From contig JAEWQS010000131.1 of the NCBI GenBank assembly GCA_023399095.1, positions 1 to 7,962 of the forward strand: a DNA stretch of 7,962 bases. The letters are read 5' to 3'. This stretch comes from Bacillota bacterium. Its GTDB lineage: Bacteria > Bacillota > Clostridia > Christensenellales > SZUA-584. This document shows, piece by piece, positions 1 to 4,887 of the stretch. Every line of letters begins with the position of its first letter. The first letter of the stretch is position 1. Made by a program: the position numbers and the translations under genes. Below the pieces are notes generated by a model. That model worked only from the letters and a program-made list of their open reading frames with translations. It did not search any database and was not told where the DNA came from.

Positions 1-150
1 ACAACAAGGCTGGTAGACATACTGAAATAGAGTAACTGGTGAAGCCTGTGGAATATAGACCTATAGGTTAAGGTGCAGTTTATACTGCTCGGTTGCAAAT
101 TTGGTTTTCACACAGGCTGGTCTATAATGGAAAGTCCAGATGTCTGGTTA
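1..150 (+). other. Highly structured non-coding segment, possibly a group II intron domain I remnant
   Basis: No convincing gene is seen here. The segment is full of complementary stretches: AGCCTGTG (43-50) with CACAGGCT (111-118), TATAGACC (54-61) with GGTCTATA (119-126), the palindrome ACCTATAGGT (59-68), GCAGT (75-79) with ACTGC (84-88), and CCAGA (136-140) with TCTGG (143-147). The first two pairs interleave (A-B-A'-B'), which is a pseudoknot topology or two mutually exclusive folds. AGGCTGGT also occurs twice (7-14 and 114-121). Such crossing helices are typical of large ribozymes or riboswitches. The general look, including GGAAAGT followed by a short hairpin, recalls domain I of group II introns, but this comes from memory without an alignment. 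No reverse transcriptase gene is in the window, so it would be a fragment cut by the window edge or a degenerate relic. Confidence 0.3.
101..128 (+). promoter_or_regulatory. Candidate sigma-A promoter for rhomboid copy 1
   Basis: TTGGTT (101-106) and a perfect TATAAT (123-128) are separated by 16 nt, placing a start near 135, about 70 nt before the coding region at 205. The -10 box overlaps one arm (119-126) of the long inverted repeat, so the same bases may serve another structure. The -35 box matches consensus at only three positions. The equivalent place before copy 2 reads GATAAT (857-862), so copy 2 probably has a weaker promoter or depends on readthrough. Confidence 0.3.
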
Positions 151-204
151 AAGATTAGGTAATAGTATGAAACGAGCACCGATACATTTTTTAAAAGGTG
201 GTAA

Positions 205-837
205 ATGGTGTTGATTACTAACTTGTTGTTTAGGATTAAAAAGTTTGTTGGAAATGTTCGTGTAACGCTTATTTTGTCTTGTGTTTTTTTGATAATATTT
301 ATAGTTAATTTAAACATCGGAAACAACGTTCTATTCAACGCTTTATCCGGCAGCGGCTTTCACAAACTGAATGGAGAGTTTTACAGGGTGTTTACTGCAT
401 CATTGCTGCATGGGAGTTGGTTACATCTGATAGCAAACATTGTAGCTTTTGTTTGTGTAGGCATTTTTATTGAAAACAGGCTCGGTCATTGGAGATACTT
501 GGCAGTATTTTTGGTTTCGGATATAATAGCGAGTATCTTGTTTTATCTATATTACAGCGATTGCACCGATGGAAACGGTTCGTCGGTTGGAATTTTTGCA
601 ATGCTTGCTGTCTTATTAATCCTTTGGCTTCGTTATTCGAGTGCTTTCTCTTATCGGTGGTACCATCCTGCATTAATATATATTTTGATATATTTTGTTG
701 CGGCAAATCTTTACCGCGGTAATCATAGGACGATGATTATACATGCAATCGGCTTTTTTGTGGGTTTGGTAATTGGTTTGCTCGGAATACAATTAAAGTT
801 AATGTACGTAAAGGATACGAAATTATCCTTGTCTTAG
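205..837 (+). CDS. Rhomboid-family intramembrane serine protease, catalytic residues intact (tandem copy 1)
   Basis: A 210-residue protein with about six hydrophobic helices (roughly 19-37, 66-88, 96-117, 127-143, 154-169, 178-198), the minimal bacterial rhomboid size. The family hallmarks are visible in order. GEFYRVFTASLLH (57-69) resembles the entry to helix 2. H74 and N78 form the HxxxN oxyanion motif. G125-S126-S127-V128 is the GxSx nucleophile motif, with Val where Gly is usual. H180 in HxxGxxxG of the last helix supplies the dyad histidine. Rhomboids cleave substrate helices within the cytoplasmic membrane; the substrate here is unknown. AAAGGTGG (194-201) lies very close to ATG 205, so GTG 208 is a plausible alternative start. 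The gene is AT-rich compared with the right half of the window. A near-identical copy follows 103 nt downstream. Family assignment is fairly secure; activity is inferred from retained residues. Confidence 0.82.
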   Translation: MVLITNLLFRIKKFVGNVRVTLILSCVFLIIFIVNLNIGNNVLFNALSGSGFHKLNGEFYRVFTASLLHGSWLHLIANIVAFVCVGIFIENRLGHWRYLAVFLVSDIIASILFYLYYSDCTDGNGSSVGIFAMLAVLLILWLRYSSAFSYRWYHPALIYILIYFVAANLYRGNHRTMIIHAIGFFVGLVIGLLGIQLKLMYVKDTKLSLS

Positions 838-940
838 TACAAATCAAAATAAATGGGATAATCAAAGGAAATGGGATATCTGGATTAAAGGAAGAAACGA
901 GCAACAATAATTTAGATTTCATAAAAAGGCGGAAAATGAT

Positions 941-1555
941 GTGTTTGACAGGATTAAAAAGTTTGTTGGAAATGTTCGTGTAACGCTTATTTTGTCTTGT
1001 GTTTTTTTGATAATATTTATAGTAAATTTAAACATCGGAAACAACGTTCTATTCAACGCTTTATCCGGCAGCGGCTTTCACAAACTGAATGGAGAGTTTT
1101 ACAGGGTATTTACTGCATCATTGCTGCATGGGAGTTGGTTACATCTGATAGCAAACATTGTAGCTTTTGTTTGTGTAGGCACTTTTATTGAAAACAGGCT
1201 CGGTCATTGGAGATACTTGGCAGTATTTTTGGTTTCGGATATAATAGCGAGTATCTTGTTTTATTTATATTACAGCGATTGCAGCGATGGAAACGGTTCG
1301 TCGGTTGGAATTTTTGCAATGTTTGCTGTCCTATTAATCCTTTGGCTTCGTTATCCGAGTGCTTTCTCTTATCGGTGGTACCATCCTGCATTAATATATA
1401 TTTTGATATATTTTGTTGCGGCAAGTCTTTACGGCGGTAATCATAAGACGATGATTATAAATGAAATCGGATTTTTTGTGGGTCTTGCAATTGGTTTGCT
1501 CGGAATACAATTAAAATTAATATACGATAAAGATATAAAATTATTCTTATCTTAG
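941..1555 (+). CDS. Rhomboid-like pseudoprotease (tandem copy 2, catalytic His replaced by Asn)
   Basis: This 204-residue protein aligns without gaps to the preceding gene from RIKKF onward. By eye there are about 26 nucleotide and 14 amino-acid differences over 606 nt, and the first 77 shared residues are identical. It keeps the HxxxN motif (H68, N72) and the GSSV serine (S121), but the dyad histidine is N174: the codon at 1460-1462 is AAT where copy 1 has CAT, and the next residue changes Ala to Glu. Loss of this His is expected to abolish serine-protease chemistry, as in iRhom-type pseudoproteases. The frame is fully open, so it is not an ordinary decayed gene. The start is GTG 941, eight bases after AAAAGGCGG (924-932). 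An out-of-frame ATGATG at 936 opens a 15-codon overlapping ORF ending at 983. It may bind substrates or modulate copy 1; this is inference. Confidence 0.8.
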   Translation: MFDRIKKFVGNVRVTLILSCVFLIIFIVNLNIGNNVLFNALSGSGFHKLNGEFYRVFTASLLHGSWLHLIANIVAFVCVGTFIENRLGHWRYLAVFLVSDIIASILFYLYYSDCSDGNGSSVGIFAMFAVLLILWLRYPSAFSYRWYHPALIYILIYFVAASLYGGNHKTMIINEIGFFVGLAIGLLGIQLKLIYDKDIKLFLS

Positions 1556-1672
1556 CTATATACGGCACCATAATAATCTGGACACCATTATAGCAATAAT
1601 GTGCATGACAATAAATAGCTTGGAAACATGCAAGTCTTATACATGAGTATTTATGAGGGGAGATTGATTGTT

Positions 1673-1927
1673 ATGAGCAGATGCATTGAAGTTAATGGAA
1701 TTAACTATATTTACTTAGGCAATGGTTGTAATGCAACAGGTGCAAAAAAAGGATGGGAAATGTCAGCTGATATTTATTTTCGATGCATTGAGTGTGGATA
1801 TATGATGAATGGCAATCCAAGTACAGATGATAGTTGCAGTTGCGGTAAACTATACAAAGACTCTGGATACGGTCGGTTTGGCTCAAGCCGGGGTGATAAT
1901 GCAATCGAAGTATACCGCAGAGTATAA
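1673..1927 (+). CDS. Small Cys-rich protein, zinc-ribbon-like, function unknown
   Basis: An 84-residue soluble protein with no signal peptide or membrane segment. C38-x2-C41 and C55-x-C57 form two closely spaced cysteine pairs around a Gly/Pro/Asp-rich loop (about 42-54), suggesting a single structural zinc site; C4 and C19 are additional cysteines. The C-terminal third is Gly/Tyr/Arg-rich. I do not recognise the family. ATG 1673 is chosen because GAGGGGAG (1655-1662) lies ten bases upstream. In-frame ATGs at 1628 and 1643 would add 15 or 10 residues but have no clear ribosome binding site. It sits 117 nt after the rhomboid pair and 86 nt before the DUF4375-like gene, in the same AT-rich block. 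A metal-binding or small immunity/adaptor role would be a guess. Confidence 0.55.
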   Translation: MSRCIEVNGINYIYLGNGCNATGAKKGWEMSADIYFRCIECGYMMNGNPSTDDSCSCGKLYKDSGYGRFGSSRGDNAIEVYRRV

Positions 1928-1954
1928 AAGACAGTATTTTTTAATATAGCCCAA

Positions 1955-1997
1955 TATCCATATACTCTCTTCCCGCTATTTGACCTTTTGGTGGAGG
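1955..1997 (+). repeat. Intergenic boundary repeat, copy A (upstream of the DUF4375-like gene)
   Basis: TATCCATATACTC followed by a pyrimidine-rich stretch, GACCTTTT and GTGGAGG. It matches positions 2603-2644 over most of its length, with small indels in the middle. In this copy there is no T-run after GTGGAGG: the sequence continues AAAGAAAGG into the ribosome binding site of the gene at 2014, so it is not an obvious terminator here. Confidence 0.6.
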
Positions 1998-2013
1998 AAA
2001 GAAAGGCGTACTA

Positions 2014-2553
2014 ATGTTTGGTTTTTTAAAAAGACAAGTAAGCAAAAAAGAGCTTAATAAATCCGTTGATGATTTTAAAAAAATATGGGAAATGGATTTA
2101 AATTCAATATGGGAAATTAGTGATAAAAATCAGTTTTTGATTGCATTGAACGGATGGCTTTGTCGAAAATGTAATTATGGAGATGATATTGAAAGACTAT
2201 CAAACGAAGAAAAAATAATATATGTGAACAATTTGCTTGAGGCAGAAGTGAATAACGGCGGTTTTTCGCAATTCTTATATAATAGTAGCGGCAATTTTGC
2301 TAATGATGTCATTCCTTCTCTGTTGGCAATAGGTGCAATGAAAACAGCTGAAATCTGTCAAGAAGCATTTGCTGCATTAGGACAAAGCATACCAAATAAT
2401 ACAGAAGAACGAGAAGAATTGCTCGATGGTATTATGACCGGCGAAATTGAAAAAATGTTAAGTAAATACGATGCGGATTTTTACGAGTACCCCGATCCAT
2501 TAGAAGAGTTGAATTATCAATTTATTCTTCGGCACAAAGAACAATACTCATGA
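2014..2553 (+). CDS. DUF4375 (DMP19-like) domain protein
   Basis: A 179-residue cytoplasmic, acidic, helical protein. The diagnostic stretch is EAEVNNGGFSQFLYNSSGNF (about residues 77-96), followed by a helix ending in AIGAMKTAEICQEAF; NNGGFxQFxxN is the signature I associate with the DUF4375 family, which includes Neisseria DMP19. DMP19 is described as an acidic DNA mimic that binds a repressor; most other members have no assigned role. The N-terminal 60 residues are Lys-rich, and the tail carries many acidic residues (EEREELLDG, DADFYEYPDPLEE). AAAGG (2002-2006) lies seven bases before ATG 2014. The gene is flanked by two copies of a boundary repeat and ends before an intrinsic terminator at 2622. 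Family call is good; function is unknown. Confidence 0.72.
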   Translation: MFGFLKRQVSKKELNKSVDDFKKIWEMDLNSIWEISDKNQFLIALNGWLCRKCNYGDDIERLSNEEKIIYVNNLLEAEVNNGGFSQFLYNSSGNFANDVIPSLLAIGAMKTAEICQEAFAALGQSIPNNTEEREELLDGIMTGEIEKMLSKYDADFYEYPDPLEELNYQFILRHKEQYS

Positions 2554-2602
2554 ACAAAATGAGCATAATTGATAGCAAGTCAGATATGCCCTAACCTTCA
2601 GT

Positions 2603-2644
2603 TATCCATATACTCCTCCTCCCTTCACGACCTTTTTGTGGAGG
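2603..2644 (+). repeat. Intergenic boundary repeat, copy B (downstream of the DUF4375-like gene)
   Basis: Second copy of the sequence at 1955-1997, sharing TATCCATATACTC, the CT-rich middle, GACCTTTT and GTGGAGG. Here the 3' part forms the stem of an intrinsic terminator. The two copies bracket the DUF4375-like gene in direct orientation about 650 nt apart. Confidence 0.6.
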
Positions 2645-2650
2645 TTTTTT
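2622..2650 (+). terminator. Rho-independent terminator after the DUF4375-like gene
   Basis: CCTTCAC (2622-2628) pairs with GTGGAGG (2638-2644) through one G-U pair, with a nine-base loop, followed at once by six T (2645-2650). It ends the AT-rich block and insulates the gene at 2718. Confidence 0.7.
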
Positions 2651-2717
2651 GTTTCATTAACAGTTTTTACGGGTATGTTCATTTGACGCCAAACTTCGGG
2701 TTATACAGAGGTGACAT

Positions 2718-3464
2718 ATGAGAAAATTCTTCACACAAAAGATAATGACACCCGCGCTGGCTGTGCTGCTGGTGCTTATCGCTGTCGGTGCGACGATCGG
2801 CGCTGTCAGTTGGTCGGGGGCGGCGCAGCCCGCAATGTCGTCCGCCGAGCTTTACGCGCAGGCCATGAAGGATGCCATGATCATAGAGGCGGATGAAATC
2901 CGTCCTGTTGTGGACATCACGCCGCAAAGCGACATGGCGACGGTCAGCGACGAGGGTGATGTGCTGCTGATCACTTGGCACAAATACCCCGAGAGCTATA
3001 TGCCGGGGGAGGACGCGGCGCTGTCATACGGAGAGGTCTGGTGCTTCACCGACAAGGAGATTGCACAATGGTATGACAGCCATAATGCCGGTGTGACAGA
3101 TTGGGAGCTGAGGTTCGAACAGCTGCTTGGCCTGCCGGAGGAAAAGGAATACACGCATTTTACAGGCATGTGGGTGCCGATAGATGCTGTGAAACGCCCC
3201 GCGTACTCATGTGATATCGCGCAGCCTGTGACCGAAACGCGGTTTGACGACAACGCGGACGCGGAATATATATCATGGTTTGACGCAAACATCATCTATT
3301 CGTATTTCGATAGCGCTTACCCTTGGACGCGCCTGGGATATACCTACGACTGGTCGGGCGCAGAATACGGCCTGAGCGAGTTTATCGTCGAAAAAGACAC
3401 GGTGGCGCATGTGGCGTTTACATACACCACGGATGAGTTTATCGACTGGCTTGAAACAAAATGA
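2718..3464 (+). CDS. Membrane-anchored extracytoplasmic protein, conserved but uncharacterised
   Basis: A 248-residue protein with a short basic N-terminus (MRKFFTQK), one hydrophobic segment (about 12-31), and a long acidic, aromatic-rich outside domain. There is no lipobox cysteine or clear signal peptidase site, so it is probably a signal anchor. The C-terminal half contains YTHFTGMWV (145-153) and YPWTRLGYTYDW (201-212) followed by YGLSEF (217-222). I recall similar blocks in hypothetical secreted proteins of Clostridia, but no function. Cysteines C109 and C165 could pair outside the cell. AGAGGTG (2707-2713) precedes ATG 2718. This is the first gene of the GC-richer part. It probably stops at the terminator at 3521. 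No enzyme motif was found, so no activity is proposed. Confidence 0.7.
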   Translation: MRKFFTQKIMTPALAVLLVLIAVGATIGAVSWSGAAQPAMSSAELYAQAMKDAMIIEADEIRPVVDITPQSDMATVSDEGDVLLITWHKYPESYMPGEDAALSYGEVWCFTDKEIAQWYDSHNAGVTDWELRFEQLLGLPEEKEYTHFTGMWVPIDAVKRPAYSCDIAQPVTETRFDDNADAEYISWFDANIIYSYFDSAYPWTRLGYTYDWSGAEYGLSEFIVEKDTVAHVAFTYTTDEFIDWLETK

Positions 3465-3478
3465 AAAAGATATGGTGA

Positions 3479-3507
3479 TTGCAATAAAACCCGTATCTGT
3501 ATATAAT
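3479..3507 (+). promoter_or_regulatory. Candidate sigma-A promoter just before the 3521 terminator
   Basis: TTGCAA (3479-3484) and a perfect TATAAT (3502-3507) are separated by 17 nt. A start near 3514 would lie only seven bases before the terminator hairpin, so transcripts would be about 50 nt unless they read through into the YczE-like gene at 3578. Confidence 0.4.
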
Positions 3508-3520
3508 CATTAATCATCAG

Positions 3521-3564
3521 CATCTTTTCCTGTTTCTGTACCAAACAGGGGAAGATGTTTTTTT
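3521..3564 (+). terminator. Strong Rho-independent terminator in the leader of the YczE-like gene
   Basis: A 15-bp stem, CATCTTTTCCTGTTT (3521-3535) with AAACAGGGGAAGATG (3543-3557), including two G-U pairs, a seven-base loop, and seven T (3558-3564). It lies 56 nt after the stop of the upstream gene and only 13 nt before the start codon at 3578. It may simply end the upstream gene or act as an attenuator for the downstream one. Confidence 0.85.
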
Positions 3565-3577
3565 ACGGGGTGGGCAT

Positions 3578-4261
3578 GTGAAAACAAAAGTATTCTACAC
3601 AGAACTGGCATATGTATTCGGCATTGTGGCGCTGGCACTGGGTGCCGCGCTCATGGTGAAGGCGGATTTCGGCGTCTCTATGGTGGTGGCACCGGCTTAT
3701 TTGGTTTTTTTGAAGCTGTCTCAGGTTTGGGGCTTTGTGACGTTTGGCATGGCGGAGTATACTTTGCAGGCGCTCCTTTTGGTTGTCATGGTACTGGTGC
3801 TGCGGCAGTTCAAAGTGTCGTTTCTGTTCTCTTTTGTGACGGCAGTGATATACGGCTTCGTGCTGGATGGCAGCATGGCGCTGGTTTCGCAGATTACCAC
3901 CAACGCCGTGGCGTGGCGGCTGATATTCTTTGTCATCGGCATGCTCATGTGTTCGACCGGTGTCGCCCTCATATTCAAAACGTATATCGCGCCCGAGGTC
4001 TATGAGCTGTTTGTCAAAAGGGTGTCCGCCAAGACGCATATGAGCATCAGCCTCTTCAAAACCGCCTACGACTGCGTAAGCTGTCTGATCGCGATTGCGC
4101 TGTCCTTTGCGTTCTTCGGGTGGTTTCACTTTGAGGGCGTCAAGTGGGGCACTGTCATCTGTGCGCTGGTTAACGGCAGGATTATAGGGTTTTTAGGCAA
4201 CCGCATGGACAGGCGTTTTGTATTTTCAGACAGGCTTTCTTTAAGAAAGTATTTTGAATAG
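3578..4261 (+). CDS. YczE/YitT-like integral membrane protein (DUF6198-type)
   Basis: A 227-residue polytopic membrane protein with about six to seven helices (around 8-27, 33-49, 52-75, 80-104, 112-134, 164-181, 188-207). The N-terminal LGAALMVKADFGVSMVVAPA (21-40) and the late GTVICALVNGRIIGF (191-205) look like the YczE group (COG2364), whose members have no proven transport substrate. The tail (209-227) is charged and cytoplasmic. The start is GTG 3578, just after GGGGTGGG (3567-3574), with a very short spacing. The next in-frame ATG falls inside the first helix and would destroy it. The space between the upstream terminator and this start is too small for a promoter, so expression must come from readthrough. 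A long minus-strand open frame opposite this gene is a GC-codon shadow. Confidence 0.75.
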   Translation: MKTKVFYTELAYVFGIVALALGAALMVKADFGVSMVVAPAYLVFLKLSQVWGFVTFGMAEYTLQALLLVVMVLVLRQFKVSFLFSFVTAVIYGFVLDGSMALVSQITTNAVAWRLIFFVIGMLMCSTGVALIFKTYIAPEVYELFVKRVSAKTHMSISLFKTAYDCVSCLIAIALSFAFFGWFHFEGVKWGTVICALVNGRIIGFLGNRMDRRFVFSDRLSLRKYFE

Positions 4262-4272
4262 CTGAAATGTGC

Positions 4273-4301
4273 TTGACAAGTAAACTTGGCAGTGCTATAT
4301 T
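4273..4301 (+). promoter_or_regulatory. Near-consensus sigma-A promoter of the DUF6442-like/XRE operon
   Basis: TTGACA (4273-4278), a 17-nt spacer, and TATATT (4296-4301) give a start near 4308. The promoter begins 12 nt after the stop of the YczE-like gene. Both ends are covered by inverted operator elements, so a strong promoter held in check by a repressor is the natural reading. Confidence 0.85.
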
Positions 4302-4321
4302 GTGATTGCCAAGTTTACTTG
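4277..4321. promoter_or_regulatory. Double operator: perfect 15-bp inverted repeat over the promoter
   Basis: CAAGTAAACTTGGCA (4277-4291) and TGCCAAGTTTACTTG (4307-4321) are exact reverse complements with a 15-nt spacer. Each contains CAAGTNNACTTG, itself a dyad of CAAGT and ACTTG, so there are two dimer sites whose centres are 33 bp apart, about three helical turns on the same DNA face. One overlaps the -35 box and spacer; the other covers the predicted transcription start. The XRE protein encoded at 4675 is the obvious candidate ligand. It could also form an RNA hairpin if transcribed from upstream, but no T-run follows. Confidence 0.8.
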
Positions 4322-4360
4322 GAATAATGAAAACAATACTTTGAAATATGGAGGCATTCT

Positions 4361-4678
4361 ATGTTAAAGGAAGAGATTTTGGAAAAGAGCAGAAACGAGA
4401 AGGCGGATGAGGGTATGGAGAACGCGGAAAACCAAGGCCGCAAAATTGGTTTTATTGCTTTTGGCATCATATTTTCGGCTCTCGTACTGTTCAACCTGTT
4501 TATGTCCAAGACTGACACATTGTATGCGATTCTTGCGCTCTTTTGGGTGTTCAGTGCAGCAGAGGCGTACGTCAAATACCGTTTTACAAAGAAAAAGGTC
4601 TATCTCGTCACAGTCATAGCGGGAAGCATTGCGTCACTTGCATTTGTCGCTAATCATGTTTTGATCACACTGAAATGA
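4361..4678 (+). CDS. DUF6442-like small membrane protein
   Basis: A 105-residue protein with a charged cytoplasmic N-terminus (MLKEEILEKSRNEKADEG) and three hydrophobic helices (about 29-48, 52-72, 78-100). The opening KEEILEKSR and the three-helix plan match what I know as DUF6442, small Firmicutes membrane proteins often paired with a short XRE regulator. The molecular role is unknown. GGAGG (4350-4354) is six bases before ATG 4361. The stop overlaps the start of the regulator gene (ATGA, 4675-4678), so the two are translationally coupled. The transcript starts near 4308 under the double operator. The layout resembles autoregulated membrane-protein/repressor pairs such as SdpI/SdpR, though the proteins are different families. 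Confidence 0.7.
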   Translation: MLKEEILEKSRNEKADEGMENAENQGRKIGFIAFGIIFSALVLFNLFMSKTDTLYAILALFWVFSAAEAYVKYRFTKKKVYLVTVIAGSIASLAFVANHVLITLK

Positions 4679-4884
4679 ACGATAAGCTTGTTTTAAAAAA
4701 TCGGCTGAAGGTCGCAAGAGCGGAGAAGGGGCTGTCGCAAAGCGATCTGGCGGCAATGGTGGGCGTCTCGCGCAATACGATCAGCTCCATCGAGGTCGGC
4801 ACGTTCAGCCCCACAGCCAAGTTGGCGTTGATACTCTGCATTGCGCTGGATAAAAAGTTTGAAGACCTGTTTTACTTTGAATAG
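4675..4884 (+). CDS. XRE-family HTH transcriptional regulator (probable autorepressor)
   Basis: A 69-residue single-domain DNA-binding protein. The helix-turn-helix covers about 21-42 (SQSDLAAMVGVSRNTISSIE), with SRNTISSIE as the recognition helix. The ending IALDKKFEDLFYFE is typical of the minimal XRE proteins with no ligand domain. There is no independent Shine-Dalgarno sequence; the ATG overlaps the upstream stop, so translation is coupled to the membrane protein gene. It most likely binds the two CAAGTNNACTTG sites at its own promoter as dimers. How repression is relieved is not visible; a signal through the co-encoded membrane protein is inference. Its stop lies three bases from the stop of the convergent M15 gene. 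Confidence 0.88.
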   Translation: MNDKLVLKNRLKVARAEKGLSQSDLAAMVGVSRNTISSIEVGTFSPTAKLALILCIALDKKFEDLFYFE

Positions 4885-4887
4885 GTG

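Larger units (their letters stand above)
119..1555 (+). repeat. Head-to-tail tandem duplication of the rhomboid gene with its 5' flank
   Basis: The coding parts 232-837 and 950-1555 match at a constant 718-nt offset with no indels. Weaker similarity continues upstream: GAAACGAGCA occurs at 169-178 and 894-903, TCTGGTTAAAG at 143-153 against TCTGGATTAAAG at 879-890, and TATAAT at 123 against GATAAT at 857. The second unit therefore begins immediately after the stop of copy 1, so the duplication unit is about 718 bp and carries its own upstream region. Sequences after the two stop codons (838 onward and 1556 onward) do not resemble each other. The spacer before copy 2 also holds a short direct repeat, AAATGGGATA, at 851-860 and 869-878. 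Confidence 0.85.

Noticed and set aside
467..1440. Short frames on both strands repeated in each rhomboid copy (77-79 codons)
   Set aside because: They are duplicated only because the rhomboid gene is duplicated; they have no start signals of their own and are out of frame with the protease.
2014..2644. Integron-type cassette with attC sites
   Set aside because: The flanking repeats lack the inverted core sites and imperfect palindromic structure of attC, and there is no integrase in the window.
2683..2707. TTGACG and TATACA before the gene at 2718, as a possible promoter
   Set aside because: The spacing is only 13 nt and the second box runs into the ribosome binding site, so it does not fit a sigma-A promoter.
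3563..4129. 188-codon minus-strand open frame opposite the YczE-like gene
   Set aside because: The product is full of His, Arg and Gln without recognisable domain, as expected from the complement of a hydrophobic membrane gene; the plus strand encodes a clear membrane protein.
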